This document shows, one piece after another, positions 1 through 9,316 of a stretch of 64,000 nt of DNA. Within the stretch, counting starts at the first letter, position 1. Each line of letters starts with the position of its first letter. The translations under genes and the position numbers were made by a program. Below the pieces are notes generated by a model, which saw only the letters and a list, made by a program, of their open reading frames with translations, was not told the origin of the DNA and ran no database searches. This DNA is from Marsupella aquatica (lineage: Eukaryota > Marchantiophyta). The stretch spans positions 24,180,001 through 24,244,000 of the forward strand of contig OZ316893.1 of NCBI GenBank assembly GCA_973895155.1, in the 5' to 3' direction.

Positions 1-1236
1 CCAAGAAGGATCTTACATCCTTTATGTTCTTAGGTTGCATGATATCTAGCCATACTGCTAGCTTACCTTTGTCAATCTCAATGCCCTTCCTTGATACCTT
101 GTGACCTAGTAGCACCCCCTCGGTTACTGCAAAAAAACATTTATCTGGGTGTAACTTGAGACCCACCTCCCTACATCTCATGAAGGTTTTCCTGAGGTAT
201 TTAGCATGTTTCGATGCCTTCCCGAATACTGCAAAGTCATCAATGAAGATTTCCATGAACTTTCTCAAGTAATCATGAAAAATGTTCACCATTAATCGTT
301 GGAACATAGCTGGTGCGTTGCAGAGTCCAAACGGCATACGATTGAAGACATAGATCCCCCATTCCGTGATGAAGGCCGTCTTGATTTGGTCTTCCTGTCG
401 AATCCTGATTTGGTTATAACCAGAGTATCCATCCATGAATGAATATAGTTCATGACTGGCTACCATGTCTAGTACCATATCAGTAAACGGTAAAGGAAAA
501 TGGTCTTTTAATGTTGCTTCATTCAGCTTCCTGTAATCCTGACAAACCCGGATCTTGGGTTTACCATCGGGTCCAGCTTTCTTGGGAACTATCACAATTG
601 GAGACACCCAGTCTGAATGCAGGACTGGAGTGATGAATCCAGCTTCCACTAGTTTGTCGATTTCTGTTTTGACCAGCAGGGAATACTTCGGGTTCATCCT
701 TCGAATTGGTTGTCGAAATGATTTGGCTCCTAACATGAGATCAATTCGATGTTCCCCTAGTGTTGGATCTACTCCCTTTAGATCTTGGTGACTCCATGCA
801 AACACATCCTGAAATTCAATCAATAAGTCACTGATCTCTTTCTCGAGCTCAGGTGCTAGGTTTCTCCCTAAGTTCAGTTCTCTTCCCTCTCCTAAGTCGA
901 GCTTCCGATATTGCCGTGCTTGGATCATATTAATCTGCTTCTTCAAATTCGGGTCCAGTTCGGCTTCCAGTCTCTCTAATCTCATACCTCCATAAACTGG
1001 GATCTCGGCTGGACTAGCCGAGTCGGTCCCTTCCTTGGTGTCCATAGATTGTCCCCTTACCGGTCTATTCAGTCTTGAATTAGTGGCCGGCTCCCCTTCC
1101 TGCCTTGGCTCTGGATCGTGTCTGTCCATCTCATCCACCTCTTGCTCCTGAGAGTTAGGCCGCTGTGCTCTCTCGGCTTCTAATAGGGCCTCAATTTGTT
1201 CTGCCCTCGTAATCGGCTTGTATGCCGATCCCTTGG
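1..1236 (-). CDS. Ty3/gypsy-type reverse transcriptase region of pol (partial, runs off left edge)
   Basis: Translating the minus strand gives a Ty3-type reverse transcriptase. Reading 5' to 3' there is a spacer, then a stretch with SPIVIVPKKAGPDGKPKIRV, then the palm motif NRMPFGLCNAPAMFQRLM, then the catalytic box IFIDDFAVFG around 235-270, then LHPDKCFF and a LLGH motif near the left edge. The catalytic box reads F-I-D-D where most elements have Y-V/I-D-D. RNase H and integrase would lie beyond the left edge. The frame differs from the protease ORF upstream, which ends at a TAA at 1240-1242, so pol needs a frameshift here or has been disabled. RT identity is secure. Whether the element is still active cannot be judged from this part. 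Confidence 0.88.
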
Positions 1237-1239
1237 TAT

Positions 1240-2250
1240 TTAATTCCTTGCCGATGATCGATGGCGTTGTGGACCCCGTCGGCTCTGCCACAACGCCTGC
1301 AGAAAATCCACTGTCCCTGCTACTGCTCCCCACTTAGCCGTTTCATCCAATTGGTCTACATCCTTAACTTCCTCCGGAATTGCAGCTAAAAAGGTGGATT
1401 CTATTGTAAAGCAGTCCTTGACCTCTTCGTCTTCTTCTTCCAAGTCACCTTCCATTGGTTCTTGCCATAATCCGCTGGGGGGTACCTCTGGTCCAAAGAC
1501 ACCTTCTTCGGTTAGGTTAGTGAAGCATTCTAACCAACGTACTTCATCGGCTGACTCCAGTCCACTATCGTACCCATCTACTTCCCTTATGCTTTTCCTA
1601 CGGTCATCCTTAGTGTCCCAGGATACCGTGATAGAGGGGGTCCCGAAAGTGAATTGCTTTTTACCCCAATCTTCTATTACCTCGGCTAGGTACAGCCATG
1701 GCCTACCAATCAATAGCCGGAATGACGTAGGATTTACCGGCTTCATTACTACATAGTTAATGCTAAAGAAGATACCTCCTATCTCTGTCTTGATGCCGGT
1801 TAACACTCCCGTCGGAATGACCTGATATCCATTGGCCATGTTCAACACTCTTCCAGTCATCTCCGGTGTTAGACCCCACCCTTTTGCTGTTGAATCAATC
1901 ATAATACATACCCCTGATCCTCCATCGATGGGTACCCGTAGTAATAATTCTCCTTGAATCATTAATGGTAATGCTGGGGCTCCTTGATCTTCTTCTATCA
2001 TTAGTACGTCGGATCTGGTTGCTACCTTGGGTAATCTCGGCTTGCCGAGAATAGCCTTCCTTAATTGCTTCCGGAAGTACGGGCTATTTTTCAATAGTTG
2101 ACCTACTGTTGCCGAGACTCTAGATTCTAGTACATCTTTAGCCAGGTCATAGGGAACAATCGGCTTCTCTTCTGGTGGTGTTTCCGTCTTGGATTCGGCC
2201 AGTTTTGCCACGCTAGTCTCCACAGCTGTTGGGTCTTCCGAAGCAAACAA
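1240..2250 (-). CDS. Retropepsin-like aspartic protease ORF of the Ty3/gypsy-type element
   Basis: This 336-codon ORF follows gag on the minus strand. Its centre (residues about 95-215) looks like a retropepsin fold as found in plant Ty3/gypsy elements: a segment IDGGSGVCIMID in the place of the usual D-T/S-G active site, later IGGIFFSINYVVM, and the typical LLIGRPWL near the end of the domain. The catalytic triplet reads D-G-G, a variant seen in plant retroelement proteases. The ORF is in the same frame as gag and separated from it by one TGA stop and a few codons; the listed start is a TTG, so translation probably depends on gag read-through rather than a separate start. The C-terminal third is acidic and unrecognised. 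Confidence 0.75.
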   Translation of the reverse strand: MFASEDPTAVETSVAKLAESKTETPPEEKPIVPYDLAKDVLESRVSATVGQLLKNSPYFRKQLRKAILGKPRLPKVATRSDVLMIEEDQGAPALPLMIQGELLLRVPIDGGSGVCIMIDSTAKGWGLTPEMTGRVLNMANGYQVIPTGVLTGIKTEIGGIFFSINYVVMKPVNPTSFRLLIGRPWLYLAEVIEDWGKKQFTFGTPSITVSWDTKDDRRKSIREVDGYDSGLESADEVRWLECFTNLTEEGVFGPEVPPSGLWQEPMEGDLEEEDEEVKDCFTIESTFLAAIPEEVKDVDQLDETAKWGAVAGTVDFLQALWQSRRGPQRHRSSARN

Positions 2251-2259
2251 TGCTTTTGC

Positions 2260-4233
2260 TCATTTTACATCCTTGGCAATGGCTTCGGTATTCTCCAGGG
2301 TTTCTAATTCTCTTAGTTGTTCCTTAACACTAGCCGTAACAGAGGGGTAGAACAACTTAGGATGATCTCGATTGAAGTTGCTATCTTGTGAAGGATTGGT
2401 TTCACTGGTGGGCTCATGGCTTACCTGTATTGCCGGAGCCCTCCCTTCTCCTTCTGTTGATGTTGACGAAGAGTCGATCCTTTCCTCCGTAACCTTCCCT
2501 TTATTTTTGGCTAGCCCATCCCACCTTTCCTTCCTTCTGGTAGATCGAGTAGAGACCCGGTAGCAATCATGATCTAAATCCTCCTCTGAGAAGGTTGATA
2601 GGGCTTCGGCCTCATCATCAGATGGTACGAACTCTGCCTCGGCATCCTCTTGCCATCCTAGTTCGATGTGGTTGATTTGAACTCCTCCGGGGGTAGTACC
2701 TGGCGGTAAGATCTTGATCGGCAAAAGCTTATGATTTGCGGCCAGGCCTGCCAACCAAGTAGGACATTGCCCTAGCATATGACCTTCCTGTCGGCATCCC
2801 ATACATAGCTGAGCTGGTTGTCCATCACCCTGTTTGCGTGCATTCGGGCATTCTCTAGCAAAATGGCCAGGTTGACCACAATTATAGCACGCCGCAAATC
2901 TTTGCACATTCGGCCTAGGAGGTACTGACGGGTTCTGAATAATCCAAGGATACATCTCTCTTGGATTGTTCCTTAACCCTGACCACAGAGATGCAGGTCT
3001 GTTGGATAGGTCTCGTGCTCCAGTCTCACTGATGCCGAAAACACTATCAGCGGCATCTCCCAAAAAGTACTCTACTTCTCCCTGACATGGTCTGATCTCG
3101 GCCACATGCCGAACATGATTAGTATTAAGCTTAGGACAAGCATCTTTATGGTGTCCGGTTTTATAACATAAGGCACACCATACAGAGCTATCCTCCTGTA
3201 CTACCTTCTTCTTTGGTTTTACCTCTGCAATGATAGCCTTAAGTTGCTCGGTAAGGGCTACGATGTTATCTGGTGGCTTAGCCTCCATCTTGACTTTCGT
3301 CTTCCCTCTCCTTCTGCCCTTCCTTTTCCTAGTTTTTTCTTCTTCAGAACTAGAAGATGACTCACTCTTGCTACTTCCACTATCCGAGCTTGACTTATCA
3401 CTTCTAGACTTCTTGGAATGTTTCTTCTTCTTATCTTTTTTCTTATGGGGTGATCTCTCCTCTGATGAGGAACTCTCAGACTTAAGCTGTTTCTTCCGGC
3501 TTGTGATATCTGCATTAATGTATAATTGAATATCCTTAATTGCTTCGGCTAAGGTCTCCGGGTTCTCCTTCCTAATTGCAAAACTCATCTTCTGTGGCAA
3601 AGCATTCACCAACCATTGAAGTTGCATACCTTCAGATGCATTGGTCTTTGTACGTCTTACCAATTTCTGAAAGCGTTGCAAGAACTTCCTGAAGGATTTG
3701 TTCTCCTTGAACCGAAGTTGTCCCAACTTCAGCACTGCTAGTTCTGAAGTTCCAATGGGTCGAAACTCCTTAACAAAGAGTGTTTTGAAGATATCCCAGA
3801 TGGCTTGATCTTCCACATCTAATGCTCTGTACCAAGGCCTAGCCTCACCCTTGAACAGGCCGGGAAGAATCTGCATCTTGATGGCCGATTCTCCATTTGC
3901 TGCAGCGGTTCCCTCGAAATCATCCAACCATTCGTCCGGATCCTCATCTCCTCTCCCATGAAATGCCTTGTAATGTATGCGCGACCGCTGGCTCAATCTG
4001 GTTCCTGGCCTCTCGTCTGGCCGTGCCTCTGGTTCCCCCATGTCGGTTGGAGACTCACTTCTCCTTACCGACTCTTCTTCTGGTATGTCTTCTTCGACGC
4101 CACTTCCAGTTTCGGAGCTACCAGCTCTTTCTGCCCCTCTCAGTCGCTGTGTATCATGCCACCCGGCGAGCTGCTGCAGTCGAGCTCTCTCCCGTTGAAT
4201 CACTCTTTCTTCCCTCGGCGTAAGGTCAGTCAT
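2260..4233 (-). CDS. Gag polyprotein of Ty3/gypsy-type element with three CCHC zinc knuckles
   Basis: This 657-codon ORF begins with ATG 48 nt downstream of the primer-binding site. Residues about 95-240 form a retrotransposon gag domain with the characteristic pattern DEWLDDFE, then GEARPWYRAL, then F-x-FRPIGTSELAVLKL. A Ser/Lys-rich basic tract follows (about 245-320). Three C-x2-C-x4-H-x4-C zinc knuckles come next: CALCYKTGHHKDAC, CYNCGQPGHFAREC and CMGCRQEGHMLGQC. Three knuckles is more than the one or two usual in plant Ty3 gags. The protein would package the element's RNA into cytoplasmic particles. It ends at TGA, with the protease ORF continuing in the same frame. The reading frame is intact over its whole length, which suggests a fairly young insertion. 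Confidence 0.9.
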   Translation of the reverse strand: MTDLTPREERVIQRERARLQQLAGWHDTQRLRGAERAGSSETGSGVEEDIPEEESVRRSESPTDMGEPEARPDERPGTRLSQRSRIHYKAFHGRGDEDPDEWLDDFEGTAAANGESAIKMQILPGLFKGEARPWYRALDVEDQAIWDIFKTLFVKEFRPIGTSELAVLKLGQLRFKENKSFRKFLQRFQKLVRRTKTNASEGMQLQWLVNALPQKMSFAIRKENPETLAEAIKDIQLYINADITSRKKQLKSESSSSEERSPHKKKDKKKKHSKKSRSDKSSSDSGSSKSESSSSSEEEKTRKRKGRRRGKTKVKMEAKPPDNIVALTEQLKAIIAEVKPKKKVVQEDSSVWCALCYKTGHHKDACPKLNTNHVRHVAEIRPCQGEVEYFLGDAADSVFGISETGARDLSNRPASLWSGLRNNPREMYPWIIQNPSVPPRPNVQRFAACYNCGQPGHFARECPNARKQGDGQPAQLCMGCRQEGHMLGQCPTWLAGLAANHKLLPIKILPPGTTPGGVQINHIELGWQEDAEAEFVPSDDEAEALSTFSEEDLDHDCYRVSTRSTRRKERWDGLAKNKGKVTEERIDSSSTSTEGEGRAPAIQVSHEPTSETNPSQDSNFNRDHPKLFYPSVTASVKEQLRELETLENTEAIAKDVK

Positions 4234-4280
4234 TACCTACGCTTCCGTTCTAACTTCATATCTCACGGCTTAAGAAATGC

Positions 4281-4298
4281 CCCCTCCATCTAGCGCCA
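4281..4298 (-). other. Primer-binding site of the Ty3/gypsy-type element
   Basis: On the minus strand, TGGCGCTAGATGGAGGGG lies four bases (TTTT) after the LTR terminus ...CCACA and 48 nt before the gag ATG. It begins with TGG, as expected for pairing to a tRNA 3' CCA end. I could not assign the tRNA. Position and sequence together fix the inner edge of the 5' LTR at 4303. Confidence 0.75.
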
Positions 4299-4556
4299 AA
4301 AATGTGGTGCGTCCCATGGCTCCCTAAACCCAAGAAACCCCCCAGCTCAAGCCGATTCCCGCAGGTTTCGTGCTTGGCGAGGCCGTTTCCGCGGCTTAGC
4401 GGCATGGGACGCTGCTAACCTTCTACTACTACTATTAACATTTTACACACATATACTGGACAGATCCTTCATCGGGTCATGAGATATGTAGCCGGCCTAA
4501 TATAGGCCTTCCCCTGTCTTCCCCTGTCTTCCCCTCCGTCTTGTTAGGTATGTTTG

Positions 4557-4572
4557 GATTCCGCCGCCGGAA
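4557..4572. other. GC-rich hairpin in LTR tail
   Basis: ATTCCGCCGCCGGAAT can fold into a short stem-loop. The homologous site in the solo LTR at about 17777-17792 reads GTTCCGCCGCCAGAAC: the outer A:T pair has become G:C, a compensating change that keeps the stem. There the stem is further flanked by AGGTAT and ATACCT. The tail position suggests an RNA structure near the transcript end; its role is unknown. Confidence 0.5.
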
Positions 4573-5223
4573 TGATCCCCAATAGGCTTGGTTAAGCCGC
4601 TAAGACCTCTCTCAGCTCGACACATCCAACTCTCACTCCCCTGCTTACTTTCCTTCCTTCTGTTGATGTGGGCACTCTTCACACAAGTTAATGCGACACA
4701 CAAATAGCAAAATGACTCATTCTGACTGAGTCATACCATGCACTTGCCATACAAACAGTACATCTCATACACAAGTTCTGCGAACTAAGCCGTGAGGCCA
4801 ACTCTATTCAGCTCTTAGGCATGAGGAAACATGAATATACACAAGGGTCATTGTATGACTAACCGAGAGCTTCTCGTACTACTTGATCCCAGCCCGGCTG
4901 GTGCAAACTAAAAACTTGCTAAAGAAGAGGCCCTGAGCTCCCCGCTGCCCAGGTACTTATCCTGGTAGTGGATCCGCCATTCTTTGCATCGTAAGCCTAA
5001 TCTACTTAACAGTAATCTACTTGCCCGAATCTACCTATGTACAGCAAGGCAGGAGCACAAGTGTTGCTCCTACCAGTGGGACCGCAATCCCACTAAGCTA
5101 AGTGTCAGGGCCGCTCCTGGTTCTAATCCTAATCCTAAACGTGGAGATCCGTGCCCGCCCTGCCCACTCACGCCTCCTCCCTCCACGTCCGCCCTCCCTA
5201 AAAGGAACGGCGCCCTTGCACCG

Positions 5224-8200
5224 TCACGACACCGGTGGTGGATCCTCAATGGACGCCCCCAACACTTCCTCCTCAGCCACTGCCGTTGGCCCGCCTACTG
5301 ACAGATTACCTGCCCTTGACCGAGTCAACTCTCCATCGGCCTGACTGGGTCCACCTTCGGCTTCAGCCTCGACACCGGCCTCGGCAATACCCACGGCTTC
5401 GGCCTCAGCCACTCCCACGGCTTCGGCCTCAGCCACTCCCACGGCTTCGGCCTCAGCCACTCCCACGGCTTCGGCTTCAGCCACTCCCACGGCTTCGGCT
5501 TCCCCTTCCCCTAGGGTAGTTGGATCCTTAGCCGTGACCCTGTCTGGGGTCGGTGCTGGGTCTACCTCCTTGATCACCACGGCCTGTGAAGTCGTATTAC
5601 TCCTTGACCCTGAAGGTTTCCGCTTCTTCTTCATTGGTGGCTCGGCAGCTGGTCCCTTCCCCTTCCCACTTACTTCCAGCACTGGTGCAGGTGGCGCGGC
5701 TTGTCCTTCGGCAATTACCACCCCTGGTAACTGGTTTGTCCCAACAGGAGATGGACCTGCTGCAGCTAAGCATTTAAATACTGCGGCTTGTTTCTTCAGC
5801 CGCTCTGTTTGGTTGTCGGCCCGCCGCTGTAGGTTCTCCATCTTCCTCGTGATTTCCTCCAACTCCTCTTGGGTTTCATCCAGGTCCTTACGTGCCCCCT
5901 CCAGCTCGTTTTTGGCCTCCTCCTGCTCCCTGTGGGCTTCCTCCAATTCCTTCTTCAAGGTAGCCTTCTCCTCCTGGGTTGCTCTTAGCTCCTTGTCGAG
6001 CTCTGCAATGATGACAGACTCCATCTGGTTCATCTTGGCGTAAGTCTGTTCGAGCATCTCGTCCTTCTCCCTTAGGTCGGCCTTGAAGCTGGCCGTCAGG
6101 GACGCAAGCTCCTGCTGCAGCGCCATAATCCCTTGATAGGATTTCCCTAACTCGACCTCCTTCTGCTCAAGGGCTCCGCGGATTTTCTCGAGCTCCCCTT
6201 TCAACGCCCATTCCTTTCTTTGGGTCTCCGCCATGGCCCGGCTGTTGGCTGTTATGTGGGCCTCCTCTGTATTCTTCAGCTCTTGCTTCCACTTTTCCCT
6301 TTCTTTGATCGTGTCGGCCAACTCTTCCTGCGTCTGAGTTAGTTTATCCTTGATATTCTGATTATCAGCCTGCGCGGCGTCCAACTGCCCCTGCATGATG
6401 TTCAGCTCATGTCGTTTAATCCGCAGTTCATCTTGGGCTTTCTTGGCCGCCCTTAGATCTTCAATCTCGGCTTCCATCCTCCTAAGCCGCCGAATGACCT
6501 CGTCCTTCTTGCTTCTCTCTAAAGCCACCGCTTCTTCTAATTGGTGCTTCTCCAACTGCTCCCTATGGAAAAAGGGTCCTACCTCCAACTCCTCTCCAAA
6601 GATGCCGAGCGCAAGTTCCCCACACATCTCACCATACTCCATGGCTCTATTCTTAGCGTAGGTGGAGTAAGTAGAAGTGATCGGCATCGCCCATCGTGGC
6701 CTCTGCTCCCAAGCTGTCCTGCGGATCTCTTCAATCGTGGCTAGAGGTTTGCTTCCTTTTTCGGCTAGCCGCCTGATGTCCTCCGGCCAATCTCCTCCTG
6801 GTAAATCCTTTTCCTTAGCCAGGGCGGCCTCTTCCTCCTGCTTGATTCGCTCCTGAAATTCCTGCACCGTCTGTTTTATGCCGTCGAAGCTCGGGGGAGC
6901 AACATCTGGTGGGGGAGACTCAGGGCTACTCTGCTGGTTGGGGTCCCCTCGCACTACCCTTGGAAGTGTGGGGACAAACCGGCCACAGGTCCTTACTCCT
7001 GGAACGTGATGGTCCGACCCATAGCCGGAATTATCATGGCTGCAGTCCTCCACTGCCTCCTCTACCTCTTGGACGTCCGGCTTCTCCCTCTCCTCTTCGT
7101 TGGTAGGAGCTTCAGGCAATTCTGTCTCAGATTCGGAGCTTGAGGTTCCCACGTACATTCGAACACCTGGCTTGGATTCCGGCCTGATTCTCTCCTTGTC
7201 TCCAGCAAAGGGGTTTTCTCTTGTGAGCCGGTGTAGGCCTACCTCTGTAGTAGTGTCCTGCATTGTTGCCGTTGCCGTTGTTGTTGTTGCCGATGCCGAT
7301 TTCTTTTCTTTCTCCAGTAGTTTCAGCAGACTCTGCATGCCTGGTTGCTGCATCGGCAAGTCTTCCTTCCTGGGCCTAAACACCTGCTCGATCGTAGGAC
7401 TAACAGGTGGTTGAGGCTTCTCAGCCAACGGCCTCGGCGTTGGAGCTTCCTCGGGTGCCCTTACCTGCAGGGGAAGTACCGGGGCAAAAGTCTGACCTCT
7501 GGCATACCAGCATAACAGCGGCATGTGATAGCCAAGCCGCGACACGCTCCCCATGCCGATTACCTGCTGCTCCTCCTTTAAGATCTTCTTCAATTGGTTG
7601 AGGAGGTACCCGTTGTAGTCCCGGCTTGGGTCTGGCCTTTCTGCCAGATAGACCTGTGCCTTGCCGATCTCTGCCCTCGGCAAGTTACAATGCATGGTCA
7701 CCCGCAAGAAGTCGATCATCTCTCCTATGTGCGGGTTGGTGCAGGTGTTCCGGAAGAAGCCATTCTTCGTTGATGGCCCGGGGAACGACCGGAACTCCTT
7801 GTCAGGCAAGGTCTTCCTGGTATCAACTTTGGTCTTATTGCCCATCGGCAAGCCAAACACTTCGGCAATCACCTTGGGAGTAAGATAGAAATCCTTCCCA
7901 TATATCCTCGTGCAATTGGTCTCGGGTTCCCATGACCCCACGAATTCTAATAGGTCTGACTCCGGTACCTCCGGCTTCAGCCATGGTAATCTTACAAAGG
8001 CCTCCAAGCCGGATCCGGCCATGAAGCCTTGGTACTTCTTGGTCTGCATGGCCGTAAAGCATGCATCCTCCTCCCGTGCAAAATGTAGTTGCACCTCCAC
8101 CGGTAGGGTTGCCGCCCAGCCCTTCCAGGTGTCATCCCTGGTTGGAATGGCCTTGATGGGATCGACCTCCTCCTCTTCGGCTTCTCCCTGCCTCCTGCTC

Positions 8201-8937
8201 TGCTGCTCGGCTGGCTTCTTTGGTGCCGCCGACCTCGTTCTTTTTGCCGGGGTGGCTTCATCGTTGACGGCTCCCTTCCTCTTCATCTCTGCTGCCGTGG
8301 AGGTTTCTCCTAGCACCGTTGCCCGGGTCCACCTTTCCGTGCTACCCTTTAATTCCCAGTGTATGTCATTGCAGTTCTTGATGGCCTCTCGGATGCCGAC
8401 GACGCTGTCTTTGCAAAACAGAAGATCGTCGAGTTGATTGGAAGTAGGCGTCCACAGGAACTCGTCCTTGATGAGTTCGCCTCCTAAGAAAGCCGTCTTC
8501 TGCAGCTCCCACAATCGAGCGAGCTCCTGCCGTTCTCGAGCTGCCCTTTCTGACTCCTCGTCCTCGTAAGTCTTGATGTACTCAGTTGCCCGTTCGAACA
8601 GGCATCCCCAGAAATGTGCCGCTTGATTGACGTTGCTCATACCCTCCTTAGGTTGATCGTCGGTATCTACTCTCTCCCCGAGTGCTTGCCTAAGCAGCTG
8701 ACAGTAGTTGGCCTCCCGTAGTCGTCTGCCTAGTTCGTGCTCGCAAATGAGCCACCATCTCCTGCAAGCGCTCCTTACCCCTCTCCTCTGCCGGTCCTTC
8801 TTCCCGTTGATCCTTCCTAGCCGCCGACGCTTAACGCGCCCTAACCCTAATCGGGTTTTCACCCTCAGCCTTACCTCCGGCCTCTGCCCGGGTTCCATGG
8901 TTGCCCCTAATTGTTTATATTTTCCTTGTTTTGTCAC
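5224..8937 (-). CDS. Long coiled-coil protein encoded inside the LTR
   Basis: A 1237-codon ORF lies wholly inside the LTR and ends about 0.9 kb before the PBS. The first 100 residues are basic and may include promoter sequence; later methionines (for example the one opening MSNVNQAAHFWG) are plausible starts. Residues about 260-480 form a globular region with DFYLTPKVIAEVFGLP and YHMPLLCWYARGQ, resembling plant transposon-associated domains of the Transposase_32/plant-mobile type; this likeness is weak. A Pro-rich linker and a long Glu/Lys/Gln coiled coil (about 780-1090) follow, then a basic patch PMKKKRKPSGSR and five repeats of VAEAEAVG. No catalytic motif was recognised. The decayed homologue at 18507-21060 shows it belongs to the element family. 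It is open from end to end, unlike that copy. Function unknown. Confidence 0.75.
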   Translation of the reverse strand: MTKQGKYKQLGATMEPGQRPEVRLRVKTRLGLGRVKRRRLGRINGKKDRQRRGVRSACRRWWLICEHELGRRLREANYCQLLRQALGERVDTDDQPKEGMSNVNQAAHFWGCLFERATEYIKTYEDEESERAARERQELARLWELQKTAFLGGELIKDEFLWTPTSNQLDDLLFCKDSVVGIREAIKNCNDIHWELKGSTERWTRATVLGETSTAAEMKRKGAVNDEATPAKRTRSAAPKKPAEQQSRRQGEAEEEEVDPIKAIPTRDDTWKGWAATLPVEVQLHFAREEDACFTAMQTKKYQGFMAGSGLEAFVRLPWLKPEVPESDLLEFVGSWEPETNCTRIYGKDFYLTPKVIAEVFGLPMGNKTKVDTRKTLPDKEFRSFPGPSTKNGFFRNTCTNPHIGEMIDFLRVTMHCNLPRAEIGKAQVYLAERPDPSRDYNGYLLNQLKKILKEEQQVIGMGSVSRLGYHMPLLCWYARGQTFAPVLPLQVRAPEEAPTPRPLAEKPQPPVSPTIEQVFRPRKEDLPMQQPGMQSLLKLLEKEKKSASATTTTATATMQDTTTEVGLHRLTRENPFAGDKERIRPESKPGVRMYVGTSSSESETELPEAPTNEEEREKPDVQEVEEAVEDCSHDNSGYGSDHHVPGVRTCGRFVPTLPRVVRGDPNQQSSPESPPPDVAPPSFDGIKQTVQEFQERIKQEEEAALAKEKDLPGGDWPEDIRRLAEKGSKPLATIEEIRRTAWEQRPRWAMPITSTYSTYAKNRAMEYGEMCGELALGIFGEELEVGPFFHREQLEKHQLEEAVALERSKKDEVIRRLRRMEAEIEDLRAAKKAQDELRIKRHELNIMQGQLDAAQADNQNIKDKLTQTQEELADTIKEREKWKQELKNTEEAHITANSRAMAETQRKEWALKGELEKIRGALEQKEVELGKSYQGIMALQQELASLTASFKADLREKDEMLEQTYAKMNQMESVIIAELDKELRATQEEKATLKKELEEAHREQEEAKNELEGARKDLDETQEELEEITRKMENLQRRADNQTERLKKQAAVFKCLAAAGPSPVGTNQLPGVVIAEGQAAPPAPVLEVSGKGKGPAAEPPMKKKRKPSGSRSNTTSQAVVIKEVDPAPTPDRVTAKDPTTLGEGEAEAVGVAEAEAVGVAEAEAVGVAEAEAVGVAEAEAVGIAEAGVEAEAEGGPSQADGELTRSRAGNLSVGGPTAVAEEEVLGASIEDPPPVS
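5380..5505. repeat. 24-bp coding tandem repeat at the C-terminus of the LTR ORF
   Basis: About five copies of a 24-bp unit (plus strand CACGGCTTCGGCCTCAGCCA followed by CTCC) encode the eight-residue repeat VAEAEAVG. Copies are nearly identical, differing mainly by C/T in CTCAGCC versus TTCAGCC, which indicates recent slippage. Confidence 0.85.
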
Positions 8938-9296
8938 TATACTAAGGTGTTCCTAGGGTGCCTTCCTGCTTTACCCACTTAACCGGCCGAGTGATTCCTG
9001 TCTAGGCATCACAAGGACGACAAAGTCAGCCAAGTTGTACGAGACGCTTGCGGTACTGTAGAAGCTGTAATGTTTTGGGCAACGCTCAACAACGACAATA
9101 ATGTTCATTTGATGGGATTATCAAAAGCTCTGAACCACAGTCATCAAACATCAATGGAAGAAGGATAGTTTCTCACCATTGTATGACAGTGTCGTAATAT
9201 CTGGAACTCATTTGGGCGGCCTGCATCACATTATCATCATCCAAATTGGAAGGTATATAAATAACCCTCTTCGATCACATTATCGTTTAAACTTTT

Positions 9297-9316
9297 GTCA
9301 CGCGAACGGTCGCGTC
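9297..9316. other. GC-rich palindrome in intron (CACGCGA...TCGCGT type)
   Basis: GTCACGCGAACGGTCGCGTC sits inside the intron 9253-9351, about 35 nt before its acceptor. Related copies occur in other introns of the same cluster: 11080-11101 and 11121-11140 (both in one intron), 13637-13650 (half site) and 14655-14675, and in the 3' flank at 16411-16427. The core is close to CACGCGAnCGGTCGCGTG. The intron at 10624-10723 lacks it. Confidence 0.7.

Larger units (their letters stand above)
4303..9013 (-). repeat. 5' LTR (about 4.7 kb) of the Ty3/gypsy-type element, containing a long ORF
   Basis: The inner edge is set by the primer-binding site: the minus strand reads ...GGACGCACCACA, then TTTT, then the PBS. 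The outer edge is proposed at 9013, where the minus strand starts TGTGATGCCTAGACAGG, a typical TG start. The solo LTR at 17610-21576 has the same plan: it starts TGTGACGCC, ends GGTGTGACA, and has a homologous ORF followed by about 0.9 kb of non-coding DNA. Both contain a GC-rich hairpin (here around 4557-4572) in that tail. If the LTR were only the 0.9 kb tail, the second locus could not be explained as a solo LTR. The 3' LTR is outside the window, so the outer edge is inference. Confidence 0.6.

Noticed and set aside
3230-3529. Hydrophobic plus-strand open frame that looks like membrane segments
   Set aside because: It is antisense to the Lys/Ser-rich tract of gag; the Leu/Ser runs are complements of AAG and GAA codons.
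5534-6043. 169-codon plus-strand open frame rich in Ser and Leu
   Set aside because: It is antisense to the coiled-coil part of the LTR ORF and has the composition expected of that complement.
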